DNA of 64,000 bases from CAYQTE01 sp964420285 (GTDB taxonomy: Bacteria; Planctomycetota; Phycisphaerae; Tepidisphaerales; Tepidisphaeraceae), in assembly GCA_964420285.1 (NCBI GenBank), contig CAYQTE010000001.1:136358-200357 (forward strand), written 5' to 3'. Numbering within the stretch: the stretch's first letter is position 1; each line of letters opens with the position of its first letter. The notes under the pieces are model-generated. The model ran no database searches. It was not told the origin of the DNA and saw only the letters and a program-made list of their open reading frames with translations. Shown here one piece after another: positions 42,234-57,200 of the stretch. A program made the translations under genes and the position numbers.

Positions 42234-45200
42234 ATGCACAGCGGTAATTTCTTCTCGTCGAAGAGCTTTGGCAGTTCGCGCAAATCCCGCAAGACCCGGC
42301 GCACGCAAAGCAGCGCCCGGGCCCGCCTCGACTCTGCCGTGCAGCCCATCCTCGAAAGACTCGAGGACCGAACTCTGCTCTCGTTCAACGCCCTGGGTGC
42401 CGGCTCACTCGATCCCAATTTCGGCTCGGCGGGTCTGGTCACCACATCGCTCAGCGGCGACCAGGATCAGGTCAACGGGGTCATCGTCGACACGAAGAAT
42501 AACAACGACATCATTGTCGCCGGGATTTCCAATGGCCAGTTTGCCGTCAGCGCCTACAGTCCCAACGGCACGCCCCTGGCCAACGGCACCGTGGTCACCG
42601 CGATTAATTCCGAAGGCTTTTCTCAGGCAACGGCTCTGACAGTCGATTCCACCGGCCGGATTCTCGCCGCCGGATACGTTCAGGACGGCACGAGCAACGA
42701 CGATGTTGTCGTCGCGCGATACGTGTTCACCAGCGGTGGAACGACCCTTACCCTGGACACCAGTTTCGGCACCGGAGGATATGTCGTTACCGACCTGAAC
42801 GGCGCCAAGAAGGCCGATATCGCTAATGCAATTACGACCGATTCGATGGGCAACATATTTGTCGCTGGCGAAACAGGCAGCGGCGCCACGCAACACGCAT
42901 TCGTCGCCCGCTACACCACAAGCGGCGCTCTGGACGCCTCGTTTGCTCCAAACGGCGTGATCGTCGCAACCGGAACCGCGGATCAGGCTAATGCCATTGT
43001 CGTAAACTCGACAGGTGGAATCGTCCTGGCTGGCGAACACGGCGGCACCGCCGAACTGCTCGCCACCAATTACAACGGCAGCAACTGGACTTCACTCACC
43101 CGCTATTCCCTGAACCTGGGCGCCAGTACGACGCTTACCAGCATTGTTCTGGATGGCAGTGAATATCTCGTCGCCGGTACCGCTGACAGCGATTTCGTCT
43201 TGGCGAAAGTGACAAGCGGCTTCTCACTAGACACGAGCTTCGGCTCGGCCGCATCTGGAAAGGTCGAAACCTCGATCGGCGACTTTGCCCAGGCCAACTC
43301 CCTGGCGGTGCAATCCAACGGCAAGATCGTGCTTGCCGGAAATGAAACCGATCCCACGAGCAGCGATGAATTTGTCGCCCTGGCCCGATTTTCCGCCAAT
43401 GGTATTCCGGACAGTACCGCGTTCGGAGCCGGCGGCGTCGTCACCACCGATTTCACCGGCAACGCAAGCTCAGACTCGGTGGCCAACGGCGTGGCGATTC
43501 AGCCCGACGGCCTAATCGTGGCCGCGGGCTATACGGGCTCACCCACAGATTTCGCCCTGGCCCGCTATGTCGCCAATAATGCGCCTGTCTCGGCCAACGC
43601 CACCGCGTCGCTGGATTCGATCGCCGAGAACAATCTCACCTCCGCTGGCACCAGTGTCGCCGCGCTGGTGTCGCGTTTTGGCATGAGCGATCCTGACGGC
43701 GATGTCGTCGGCCTGGCCATCACCGGCATCGACAATACCTACGGAACGTGGCAATACTCCACCGGCTCTGGCTGGACGAACATCCCCGCGACTGTCAGCG
43801 ACGGCGGTGCGTTGCTTATGGTCCCCGGCGACCTGATCCGATTCGTGCCCCGCACCGACATCACCGGCGCCGTGTCTATCAGCGTCCGCGCCTGGGACCA
43901 GACCACTGGCAGCGACAACACGCTGGCGAACATCACCGCCAACGCCGACGCCAATTACAATTCCTACAGCAATGACACCTATACGGCCAGCATCACCATC
44001 ACACCGGCGTCCCCGCCCGCGTTTGTCTACGTCGATGCCGCTTGGTCCGGCGCAGCGCCGAACTCGAATGTCACCGATGCCTTCGGCCAGCACACATTCG
44101 GCCAGGACGCCTTCGCAACCATCCAGGCCGGCGTCAACGCGGTCACTGCAGGCGGTACGGTCTATGTCGATGCCGGAACCTACGCCGAGAACGTGACCAT
44201 TGGCTCGCCCGTCAGCCTGCTGGGTCCCAACGCTTCCATCAACGCCAATGTGCCAGGTTCGCGAGTCGCCGAAGCCATCATCGCCAATCCCACGACACCG
44301 CTTCCCGGCGACGGCGAGGGCATTGTGGTCACCGCAGCTACGGGAACCGTTATCATCAAGGGTTTCACGATCAACCAGCCGACCACGGACATCTTCTCCG
44401 AGGGTAATGCGGCGATCGACGTCGAGAACAATATCGTCAGCGGCGCCAGTGGCCCTGGCGGCGCCGGATTGTACGGTATCTTCGTCAATGCGGCGGCTTC
44501 TTCCACCATCATTGACAACGCCGTCAGCAACGAACAGGGTGGCGTCGGGGCCGGTTCAGTTACCGGCGATGCAACCATCGCGGGCAATACATTCGCCAGC
44601 GTGCTTGAGGGCATCACCGCCAACTCGGTCGGCGGAACTGTCTCCATCACGGGCAACACCGTTGGCACGGGTTCCTACGCGGCGATTGAGATTGCCGGAA
44701 GCGAGGGAAATGTCGCCGTCCAGAACAACACGCTCACGGCCTCCGAGGCGGGAATCTACCTCGACGGCGATAACGTCCTGACCGGTTCACTAACCATCGG
44801 CGGCCCGTCAGAAGGCAACACGATCACGCTTACCAACACCGGTGCTGCGGGAATCTACACGCTGGAATCCGGCCACATTCCGGGACCGAGCAGCCCGGCA
44901 TTGGTTGAATACAACACCATCACCGGTGCCGGCACCGGCATGGACCTGATCGCCTCCAATGTCTCGGCCAGCAATAACACGCTCAGCAGCTTGGCCACAG
45001 GCATTCAGGTGGCCTTCGACAGCACCGCCTCGATCTCCGGAAACACTATTGATTCCACAACCACTGGTATCCTCGTCACCGGTGCCTCGGCCAGTATCAC
45101 TGGCAACAGCATCTACGACAACGGCACCGGCATCGAACTCGCAAGCGCCGCCAACGGCTCGGTTACCGGCAACGATTTCGACAACGCCACCACCGGTCCG

Positions 45201-48200
45201 GTCAATGTCGCTGATCTGCAGATCGACTCCGGCGCCAGCGCTGTGACCGACGGCGGAGGCAACAGGTTTGCCGGCACGCAATTCATCAGTAATCTGGCAT
45301 CCGGCAACGTTCTCAACGCCACCAGCGACACGTTCAGCGGCACGCCGGCCGGTTCGCTGTCGCTGTCCCAGGCCTACGCCGTCGAAGACCGCATCACCGA
45401 TGCGATCGACGCCAGTGGCCTTGGTTTTGTCCGCATCCAGAGCGGCGAAGTGTTCGTCACGCCCAACAGCTACCTGAATCCGGCCACCGATGACACCGGC
45501 GCTATTCAGCGCGCCGTCGACGCCGCCTCGTCGGGCGACACCGTCAATGTCGAAGCCGGCGCCTACATCGACAACGTCGTCGTACCCAAGTCTCTGACCA
45601 TCCTCGGCCCCAACGCCAACATCGACCCCAACACCGCAACGCGCGGCGCCGAAGCGGTTGTCGTACCGGCCGTAGCCGACATCGAGTCCGGCGACGGCGG
45701 CTCGGGCGATACCAGCGGAACCATCTTCCGCCTCGGCGATCCCGGCAATCCCACCAACGCCATTACCGTCACCATCAACGGCCTGACCATCGACGGCAAC
45801 AACACCGCGCTGTCGACCGCGTCGGGACGTCTGCTCAACGGCGTCTATGTCGACACCGGCACCGGCATCGACAACAGCGTCAGCTCCTACGACACCAATC
45901 CCGGCGGCATGAACACCACGATGATCGTCAAGTACAACATCATCGAGAATCTCGACCGCTACGGCGTTATCGGGGACACAGTCAACGGCGGCACGCCCAT
46001 CACCGGCTCGGTGGTCAGCTACAACAAGATCAACAATATCCCCTCCGGGAACAATTTTGGCGGCGATCGCGGCCGCGGTGTTGCCTTCGAGAACAATTAC
46101 TACGGCACCGTCAGCTACAACACCATCACCAACGTCAACGTCGGCTATCAGAACGACAACTTCTACCTCCCCGATCCGTCCGGTCTGGGTCTGGTCATCG
46201 AGAACAACACGATCAGCACCTACCATCGCGGCATCTTCTACAACCTGATGTACGAGGGCGCTTCGACGGGAACCATCGCCAATAACAGCATCTCGGTCGA
46301 TACTTCCGGCCTGGGGGCCGATGCCAACAACTTCGGCCTGGAAATCATCTCGGTGGAAAGCGGTGTGGGCGTCACCGTTACCAACAACAGCGATACCGGC
46401 TCCGCCTACGGTGTGCTGATCACCGGAGACAACACCGCGGCGGGCTTGACCGTCAGCGGCGGCACGCTGAGCGACAACGAATACGGCGTCTACGTCACCG
46501 ACAACGACCCGCAGTTCCCATCCGATGGCGACACGCCCAACGCCGTCATCAGCGGCATCACCATTACCGGCGCCACCGCCGCGGGCGTCTATGTCCAGGA
46601 AGCCAATGGCCAGACCGTCGGCGCCAGCATCACCGGTGGCACCAGCATCAGCGGCAGCCCGACCGGAATCCTCGTCAGTGGCGCGGATGCGTCCCTGGCC
46701 TTCTCGGGAACATCGCCGGCAACCCTCTCCTCGATCAGCGGCAACTACATCGCCCTGACCAATGGAGCGATGCAAGGTGAGACGATCGATGCGACGAATG
46801 TGAGCTTCGGCGGGTATGTCGGCAGCAGAATCAGCAACGTCCCGGCCAATTTGGCCGGGTTCTACGGCGTCGAAGACAAGCTCACCGATTATCTGGACAA
46901 TCCGACGCTCGGCTATGTCGAATTGAATCCGGCCAATGTTTTCGTCACGCAACTCAGCGACACGATCAACGGCGCCATTCAGCGCGCCGTTAATGTTTCC
47001 AGCCCGACGAGCAACACGAATATCTACCTCCAGGCCGGCACCTACGTGGCCAATAGTGGGTTCGTGGTTTCGGGTTCGGCCGTGGGCGGCGCCGGCCGGG
47101 AAGTCGCCGGGCTCAACATCAACAAGCCGGTCACGCTCATCGGGCCCAATACCAGCTTTACACCCACGTCACCGAGCGGCGCGCCGGCCAATGCGCAGGC
47201 GACCATCGTTCCGGGGGCATCCGACGCCAATCCCTACGACCAGACCGCGGTCATCGTCGTACTGGTCAATTCGAACAACGTCACCATCGAAGGCGTCACC
47301 GTCGATGGAACCAACTCCAACCTAAGCGAACATTACTCAGATACAGGCACCGACACCTACGGCTATGGCCCAGCGAATCCGCATGTGGGCTACGTGACGG
47401 CCAATAGCTCAACTCCCATCGACGCCTCCGAAGACATCGCCTCCTATGCCAACGTCGGAAATATCACCATTCAGAACGACGTCGTGGAAAACGCCGGCAT
47501 GCTGGGCGTCGATTTCAACAACGGCCTAGACTACTCCGGCTCGACCACTTCCGGCAACACAATCGCCAAGAACCTGATCCAGAACATCTCCGACGCCTAC
47601 GGCTGGGGCGACGGCATCAATCTGTACGACAACTTCTACGCAGCCGTCACCCACAACGTGATCTACAACGTCTATGCCGGCGTGCAGGTGGGCAACTTCT
47701 TCCAGGCCGATACGTTGCACGATTCCCCCAGCATCTCCAACAACCAGATCAACGCCGGCTCGGTCGGCATCTTCTACAACCTCAGCTACGACGCCAGCAC
47801 ACCTTTTACTGTCACTGGCAACACCATCACGGCCGTCAACAATCCGCTGTACACCGCGTGGGATGGCATTTTTGTTGCCACGGCCACTGACGATACGCTC
47901 GCGGTTGATTTCAACAGCGACACCGTCGATGGCAGCGGCGCGAACCCCGCCACACAGACCGTCGGCTACGACGTCTGGGATTCGGCCGGTACGCAAATCA
48001 CCGGCGGCTCGGTGACCGGTGTGGATGATGGCGTGTGGCTCAACAGCTACGAAGGCTATCAGAGCCCGGGCGGACCAGCCTCCATTACGCTCGATGGCGC
48101 CAACCTCACCGCCAGCCAGATCGGCGTGTACGTTGAAGACAGCTCGGTGGCCTATCTGTCCGCCTTTACCAACCCAGTCCCGGCAGTGTCCGCCACGATC

Positions 48201-51200
48201 GAGGGCAACAGTGTCATCACCGGCGGGTCCGGCACGGGAATCCTGGTCAGCGGTCGTAACGCCAGCGCGACCGTTACGGACAGCACGATCGATCCGGCCG
48301 CCATCGGAATCGACATCGAAAACGGTGCCAGTGCCACCATCACCGGCAACACCTTCTCCGGCAACTCCCTGGACCTGAAGGTCGGGGCCGGCAGCACGGT
48401 GACAAGCTTCACGAACAACGCCTTGAGCGGCGCCCGGTATATCGAAGACCTTGCGTCCGGCACTGTCCTCAATGCGACCACCGACACGTTCAACGTCGGA
48501 GCCTCTGATGCGCCCATTGCCGGTGATGCTCTGAATCTGACCCAGGCCTTCGCCGTCGAAGACCGCATCACCGACTACCTCGATAATCCGGCCAACGGCT
48601 ATGTCGAACTGAATTCCAACAAGGTTTACGTCACCCAACTCAGCGACCATACTACCCCTGGCGCCATTCAACGCGGCGTCAATGTCGCGCCTGTCAACGG
48701 CACCGTGAATGTCTCCACGGGAACATTTGTCGGCGAAGTGGACGTCGTCCGGAACCTCACCCTTACCGGCGCCGGCCAGGGCAACACGATTGTCCAAGCT
48801 CCGGCCACACCGCCGGCCTCACCCGCGTTTGTCGACGGCGGAGTTCGTATCTATCCGGTCATCGGCGCGGTTGGCGCAACCGTGCAGGTTGAGCAGTTGA
48901 CTGTGGACGGCGCCGGACTGGGCGGCAACTACAACGGCGGATTCGAGGGCGTTGCTTTCTTCAATGCGGGCGGAACCGTTGATCATGTGACCGTCAAGAA
49001 CATCACCAATTCCCCCTACGATGGCGATGGGATTTACGCCGATAGCAGCGATTCCAGCGCACACTCGCTGACAGTGACCAACGACAGCATTTCCGATTAC
49101 GAAAAGAACGGCATGGCTTTGACCGGAGCCGGCCTTACTGTCGACGTCGAACACAACACGATCACGGGCGCCTCCCCGAACCCCATTTCGTATATCGCAC
49201 AAAACGGCATCGTGCTTGGCAACGTCCTGGGCTTCCTCTCAAATGGCGGTTCCGGCACCATTTCGAACAACACGATCAGCGACAACAGCTACCAAACAAC
49301 CTCTGCCTCTAATTACTCGGCGACCGGCATCCTGCTCTTCCTCTCGAACGGCACAACTACGGTGGACGGCAATACCATCAGCCACTGCGATGTTGGAATT
49401 TGGGGCTATGACACGACCGGCGCGGTAAGCATTTCGGGCAACACCGTCTCAACCGCTCCCCTCGCCGGGATTGTCGGTTATATCGGGCAATTCGCGATTG
49501 ACGGCAACACCGTCGAGAACGACGCGGCCAATGGATACTACGGCAATACAGGCGACGGCATCGATCTCTTTGGCGATGTGACGGGAAGCGCGGTCCAGAA
49601 CAACCTGGTTCAGAACAACACCGGCAGCGGTATCTATGTCGATAACAGCGTAACGCTCGATCCTGGATCCCTGGCCATCAACAACAACTCTATCACCGAC
49701 AACGCCACGGGAGCCGGCCTGCTCGACGCAGTCGGCAATCCCGTCGCCGGGCTGGATAATGAATCCACCATCACGATCAACGCCGCCAACAACTGGTGGG
49801 GCAGCACCAACGGCCCGACCTCTTCCCTCAACTCCTACAACGTCGGCGCCCAAGGCGACAGCGAAACCGGCCCGGCCACCATCGCCCCCTGGCTGACCAG
49901 CGGCACCAACAGCGCAGCGATTGGCGAGCCCGGCTTCTATCCTGCCTCCAGCGTCAACTACGCTCCCATCGAAGACACCGCATGGGGCACGTTCTTCGGA
50001 TCCATACAGTCGGCCGTCAACGCTCCCACCACCCAGAACGGCGACACGATCACTGTTGCATCCGGCGCCTACACCGAGAACGTGGTCATTTCCAAGAGCC
50101 TGACGATTGCCGGCGCCGGCCAGGCCAACACGATCGTCTACCCGGCCGTGTCCGATCCGCAGGGTCTCACCACCGGCAGCACCGTCATGCTTGTCCAGTC
50201 GAACAACGTGACGATCCAGGATCTGACCATTAACGGCGACAACCCGAACCATACGTCGGGTGTCGTGGTTGGTGGGGCTGACATCGATGCCCGCCGCGGC
50301 ATCGTCACCGATTACAACCAGCCCGTTTCCTATTCGGCAATGACCGTCACGAACGTCACTGTCGAGAACGTCTACCTCCGCGGCATTGAGTACTGCGATG
50401 GCACCGAAGGTTTCAACGGCACGTTCGATTTCGAGAATGACATTGTCACCAACGTGCAGGGAGATCCCAGTTCTGTCGCCATCTTCAACTACGCCGGCTC
50501 CGGCATCATCAACAACGACATTGTCAGCTATGCCAACGACGCCATTTCCGCCAATCATTCCCGCGGAACCCAGTTCACCAATAACCAGATCAGCTACTCC
50601 GGCAGCGGCATCCACACCGATAACATGAACGATTCCGGCGGCACGCCCGACTTGATCGATGGGAACATCGTCACAAACGGCGAGCCCGGCAGCTATGGCA
50701 TCTACGTCTTTGTGCCATACGCCAATATCAACGTCAGCAACAACCAGGTGTCCGACAACGACATCGGCCTAGGCGTTTTTGGCGGCGCCGGCGGTATCGT
50801 CAACTTCAAGAACAACACAGTGACCCTCAACTCCGCCCGGGCTGGCTCGATGGGCGCTTATATCAGCACCACCACGTTCTATTGGGGTCAAATGAGCGTG
50901 TCGGCCGAATTCACCGGCACAAACACGATTTCCAATTTCGACACCGGCATCTACATCGAGCAGAATCCGACCAGCTCCAACGCCACCACCGCCGTGTCGA
51001 TTGCCGGCGTGGCCCTGAGCAACAACGCCACCGGCATCCAGATCAACGGCGGCACCGTGACCATGACCAGCGGGTCCATCACCGGCGGCGCAACCGGTCT
51101 GGCCATCGATAACCAGACGACGTTTACCGATTACAACACGTACATAACGTACACCCTTCCGACAACCTCGTCCCTCGTCGGCGAGACTCTCGGAACACTG

Positions 51201-54200
51201 TCCTTTGCGGATCAAACCGGCAACTACATCACCCTGGCCGATGGCGCTTTGGGCGGATCCACGCCCCAAGTGCTCGACGCCACGGCCGTCAGCTTTGACG
51301 GCACGCTCGGCAGCGCACTGTCCCTGACGAGCACGCCAACGGCGTATACCGTTGAGAACAAGATCACCGATTACCTCGACTATCCGAGTGACGGCTACGT
51401 TGAACTGAGCACAACCAACGTTTTCGTCACGCAGGGCAGTGAGAACGATACTCCGGGCGCCATCCAGCGCGGCGTCAATGTGGCGGCAACCGGCGCCATC
51501 GTCAACGTCGGTTCCGGAGCATTTGTCGGCGGCGCCGTCATCAGCTCGCCGCTGACGCTGCTGGGTGCCAACGCCACGAACAATCCAACCAACGACGGCA
51601 CTCGTGGAACCGAATCGATCATCGAGCCCAGCGTGTCGGGCGCCAACCCCTATTCCGGCACGCATACATTCCTGATCGACGTGCTGGCCAGCAATGTGGC
51701 GATCAAAGGCTTCACACTGACCGGGGAAAACACGGCTCTTGCCAACGCCGCTGGCGTGTCCCTCACCGGTGCTCCCAGCATCTACGCACAGGCCGTGGAG
51801 GGCATCGCATCGTTCAATCCGACGGGGATCGGGGACATCAGCACCTACACCAACATCCCGGGCTACGCCAATCCCGCCAACATCACGATTCAGAACAACA
51901 TCATCCAAGACCTGAGCTACCAGGGCGTGGACATGGGCTGGGGAAGCAACGGCAACCCGACGGCCGGGAACGTGATATCGAATAACCTGTTCCAGAACAT
52001 CGGCGCGTACAACGATGAAGGCGACGCGGTCCGGCTGTACAACAATTTCTACGCCGATGTTGTGGGAAACCAGTCCCTCAACACGCGAATGGGCGTGGAA
52101 GCGGGCAATTTCTCGCTGGCCGATCCCGGAGCAACCGGCAGCATCGAGAACAATGAATTGCAGGTCCGCCGCCGGGGCGTCTTCTACAACTTGTTCTACG
52201 GCACTGCGACGGCCCTTCCCGTGGAATTCAACACCATCACCGCGACCGCCGACGCCAACTGGGGCTCGTCGCTCTGGACCGGCGTTTACGTTATTACCCA
52301 GCAGGCCACCGCCCAAACAACCAACTTCCTGGACAACAGCATCAACGGAACCGGCAGCAGCTACGCCTTGACCGCCGGTTACACGCTACTGGACACGTAT
52401 GCTACCGACGGCGTGATCATCAGCGGCGACAGCAATCCGCTCAACTCCATTACCAATGTCAGCTACGGCGTCTGGGAAACCAGCGGCGACCCCAACGGCT
52501 TTGGGGCCTCCGCAGCGGCTGACATGGGCGTGACCATCAGCGGTGTGAATATCTCAGCCAGCACCTACGGCGTGTATGCCTATGAGGATCCCGCCAATAC
52601 AGGCCACAAGGTTTCCGTCACGGTCACCGGCGACACGATTACCGGTGGCACGGCCGGAGTCGAGGTGCTGGGCGCCAAGGCGTCCGCCTCAATCACCGGC
52701 TCGACCATCAACGATCCGACGACCGGCATCCTCGTCTCCGGTGGCTCGGCCACCATCACCGGCAACAGCATCTACGACGATGGCACCGGCATCGAATTCA
52801 CCTCCGGCGGCAGCGGCTCGGTCACCGGCAATGACTTCGATAACGCCACCGCCGGTCCGGCCAACGGTACCGATCTGCAAGTCGATTCCAGCGCCGGCGC
52901 CGTCACTGACGGCGGAGGCAACCAGTTTGCTGCCGCCCAGTACATCGCTGATCTGGATTCCGGCAATATTCTCAACGCCACCGGCGACATTTTCAGCGGC
53001 GTCACGGCCGGATCACTTTCCTCCGCCAACACGGCCCCGGCATACGCGATCGAGAACAAGATCACCGATTACCTCGACTATCCGAGTGACGGCTACGTTG
53101 AACTGAGCACAACCAACGTTTTCGTCACGCAGGGCAGTGAGAACGATACTCCGGGCGCCATCCAGCGCGGCGTCAATGTGGCGGCAACCGGCGCCATCGT
53201 CAACGCCGGTCCCGGGACATTCATCGGCCAAGTCCAGATTCCGAAAGATCTGACTCTCACCGGCGCCGGTCCAGGCAGCACTATCGTGCAGCCCTCGAAT
53301 GCGCTTGCCAGCCCGTTCAGCACCGGTTCGGGGGCCAAATACCCCATCATCTATGCCGGCAGCAACGATGTCATAATTCAGAACCTGACCGTGGATGGCA
53401 ATGCCCAGGGAAACGCCTACGGGGATGGCTTACTCGGCATTGCATTCTACAACGCCGGTGGAACGGTCCACAATGTCACCGTCGAGAACATCGAAAACAG
53501 TCCGTTCAACGGTGTGCAGGACGGGGTGGCTCTCTACGCGGACAACACCGATAACGCCAGCCGCTCGCTGGCCATTACCAACGACACGATCGACAACTAC
53601 CAGAAGAACGGCATGGCGCTCTTCGGCGCCGGCCTGACGCTCAATGTGGAGCATGACACCGTCACCGGCGCCGGCGCCACGCCGCTCATCGCGCAGAACG
53701 GCATCGAGGTCGGTTACAGCGCCACCGGTACGATCTCCAACAATACAGTCAATGGCAATGAATACAGTGGAACCGGCCCCGGCAATTCCGGCGGCCCCGA
53801 CCAGTTCAATGATGTGCAATCGACCGGCCTCCTGCTGTTTGCCACATCCGGGTTGCAGGTCTCCGGCAACATCATCGATGGCAACGATATCGGCATCTAC
53901 AACAACACCGACGATGCCACGATTTCCAATAACCAACTCGGTAACACAACGGCCGACAGGTACGAGGGAATCGTCGAGGATCAGGGAAGCGCCACGATTT
54001 CCGGCAACGTGATTTCCGGCGGCAATCTGGGCATCGACGTGGTCACCTTCGACGGAGAAGCCGGCGAGGGCGCCTCGGCCATCGTCGATGGCAACACGGT
54101 CGACGGCGCGGTCGTTGGTCTGGAAGCGATCATGCAATCGCCAACCGATCCAGTCGTCAACGTCCTGGCCCAAAACAACACTCTCACCGGTAACGGCGAG

Positions 54201-57200
54201 GGTGTCGTCATCAGTGGCGGGGCAATTGTCGATCTCGGCACTGATTCCAGCGATTCGGCCCACCAGAACTTCACCGGCCTGGCCACCAGCACCGGCCACA
54301 ACGTCCTCACGGGTTACACAGGCGGCGCCGGGCATTATGCCATCGACGATCAAAACACGCCGCAAGGCACCGAACCCGACGTCCTCGCCGAGGACAACAA
54401 TTTTGGTCCCTATTCAGCCGTGAATCCCTCGGCCATCACGCAGGTCATCAACGACAACCACGACAATTCGAACCTCACAACCGTCTATTACCTGCCAGCG
54501 TTGCAGCAACTTCCGGCCCCCGAGACGGTCTACGTCAACGCCTCCTGGTCCGGCAGCGTCTTCGGCTCCGATCCCGATAGCCTCGGCGCGGGCAATTTCT
54601 ACGGCTACGACGAATTCTCCGATATCCAGTCCGGTATCGACGCCGTTGCCTCCGGCGGCACTGTGATCGTCTTCGCCGGCGTATACGCCGATCCGACCAT
54701 CACCAAACCCCTGACGCTCGATGGAGCGCAGATGGGAGAGAACCCGCTGACGCGCTCTACAACTCCGGCAAACGAGTCCATCATCACGACCTCTTCTGAC
54801 GTCAATGCCCTGCTCAATGTCGAGGCCAGCAGCGTCACCATCAACGGCTTCGTCCTCGATGGCGCTGCCGGCGGCGGCGACGCTCAGGATGGCATCGCCA
54901 CGCTTGATTCCAGTGGCGTCCACGAGGCGGTCAACAGCGTAAACGTCGAATACAACGTTGTTCAAAACGTCGACGACTACGGCATCGACTTGACCAATCC
55001 GTCCAATGGCTCGGCCGTCACCAGCGGCAGCCAGGTTGGCTACAACCTCGTACAGGATGTCGGCATTTACGGGATCGTGCTCGCCCACAACGCCTATGCC
55101 GAGGTCACCAACAATACTGTCGCCATGCCCGACAACGCCGAAGCCGGCGTGTTTGTCTATGATTTCACGTCCAGCGGCAGTCTCACGAGCTCTCAGAGCG
55201 CAATCGGCATTTCTAACAACACCGTCACTGTCGGCGAGAACGCCTTTGGCGGAATTTGGGCGAATCTGCTTTATCCGGCCTCCGCAACGCTGGCCATCGA
55301 TAGCAATACCGTCAACGCCAGCACCACCGTGGCCGACGGATACCCCGTCTTCGGCATCTATCTCACCAGCCTACAAAACGGCGTCGCCGCCAGCGTGACG
55401 AACAATGTTATTCAATCCGCCTGGGCTGAACAGTTCACCGGTGGCATCGCCGTCTGGAATGCACCGACAACAAGTCCCGTTTCGATTTCCGGCGGCACGA
55501 TCTCTGGTTCCGCCGTCGGCATCGACCTGGACAACGTGGATCCCAACTTCGGCGGAGGCGCCGACACTGCTGTCAGCGTCAGCAATGTTGCGATCAACGG
55601 TGGCACAACTGGTATTCGCGTCGGGGACGTTGCTTCAAATGTTGCTGATGCTCCGCTCGACGACGAAGGCGAGACGAACGTCGTAGCCGCAGACGTGCTG
55701 CTTAACCTGACGGGCGGCTCGATCACCGGCGCCACAACAGGCATTGAGGTCGTGTCACAGTCCACTGGTTCATACACCGCCCAACTCGATCTCAACGGCG
55801 GCACCACAATCACCGGCGCCACCGCCGGCGTCCAGGTCAGCGGAGCCAATGCGTCCGCCACCATCGCCGGCACCGCCATTAACGGCAATACCACGGGCAT
55901 CGAGTTTGCCGCCGGTAGCACCGGCTTGGTGACCAACAATGACTTCAATAATGCCGGTTCTGGCCCAGCCAACGGCGTTGATCTTCAGATCGATTCCTCC
56001 GCCGGCGCCGTCACCATCGGCGACGGCAATTCATTCGCGGGCGGCTATTCAATCGAGAACCTCAGCAACCGCACGTTCGACCTTTCCGGCTATGCAACTA
56101 CCAAGTTTGGCGGCGTGAATCTGGCGTCGGCCAACCTGAGCCAGTTGTTTGGTATCCAGGCCACGATCGTGGATGCCATCGACTCTGAATCGTACGGCCT
56201 GATCCGGCTGCGTTCCGGTAATATCTACGTCACTCCCACCAGTTTCTTTGTGCCCGGTGGGACCAGTGCCCCGAGCATCCAGCGTGGCATCGACGCCGCG
56301 ACCGCTGGGGATATCGTCAATATTCATGCCGGCGACTATGTGCTGACGGCAGGCTTGTCAATCAACAAGGCCCTGGCAGTTCAGGGACCGTATGCCGGCA
56401 TTAATCCCAACACCTATGCGGGCCCGGCGATCGCTGCGGCCAACGTCGACGGCGGGTCGAGCAATTACATCGTTTCTATCGGTACGACAGCCTCGGTTTC
56501 GCTCAGTGGGCTTGAATTTTCACATTTGCTGATACAGTCCTATGTCACCGGCTCGCAGATCAGCCTGAGCGACAACACCTTCAGTAACATCAGCGTCGCC
56601 AGCAACGGAGCCAACGATCTTTTCTTCGCGAACGGTGCCACATTTGATTTTGTCAACAACGCCATTACCAGCGATGACACTGGTGGCGGAAGCAGCAGTG
56701 TGCCGGATTTCGCGCAAATCGCCGGAAATTGGAATGGTACGACGGGTACGCTTGTCGGCATCGAAGGGAACGTGGAAAAGAACGTTGGCGCGACCGGATT
56801 TAACCTGAGCGACGTCACCGGCACCATCTCCGGTAATACATTTAGCGGAATCGACGATTATGCCCTGTTGCTGGCAAACGACCAAAGCACCGCCGTTACC
56901 AACAACACCTTTGAGAACATCGTCAATACCGGCCTGCCGACACCGTCGCAGTATACAGAGACCTGGGGGGCCGGCGTACGATTCTATACGCCCTCTGGTC
57001 CCAGCTACTCGGTGACGATCGCTGGAAACCAGTTCACAAGCGATTATGTGGGCATAGGCGTTAGATACACCTCGGATCTGACCGGCCTGCCGGTATCGAT
57101 CTCCGGCAACACCTTTACTGGTGACACGTACGACTTCATCGATGCAGGCACGAGCACCAGCACGCTGACGCCTGCGGGAGACAACGTGTTTGACGGTGTC

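Noticed and set aside
44808..46952. 714-codon minus-strand frame inside the giant gene
   Set aside because: Antisense to Asn/Thr/Gly-rich repeats; codon periodicity of the plus strand explains it.
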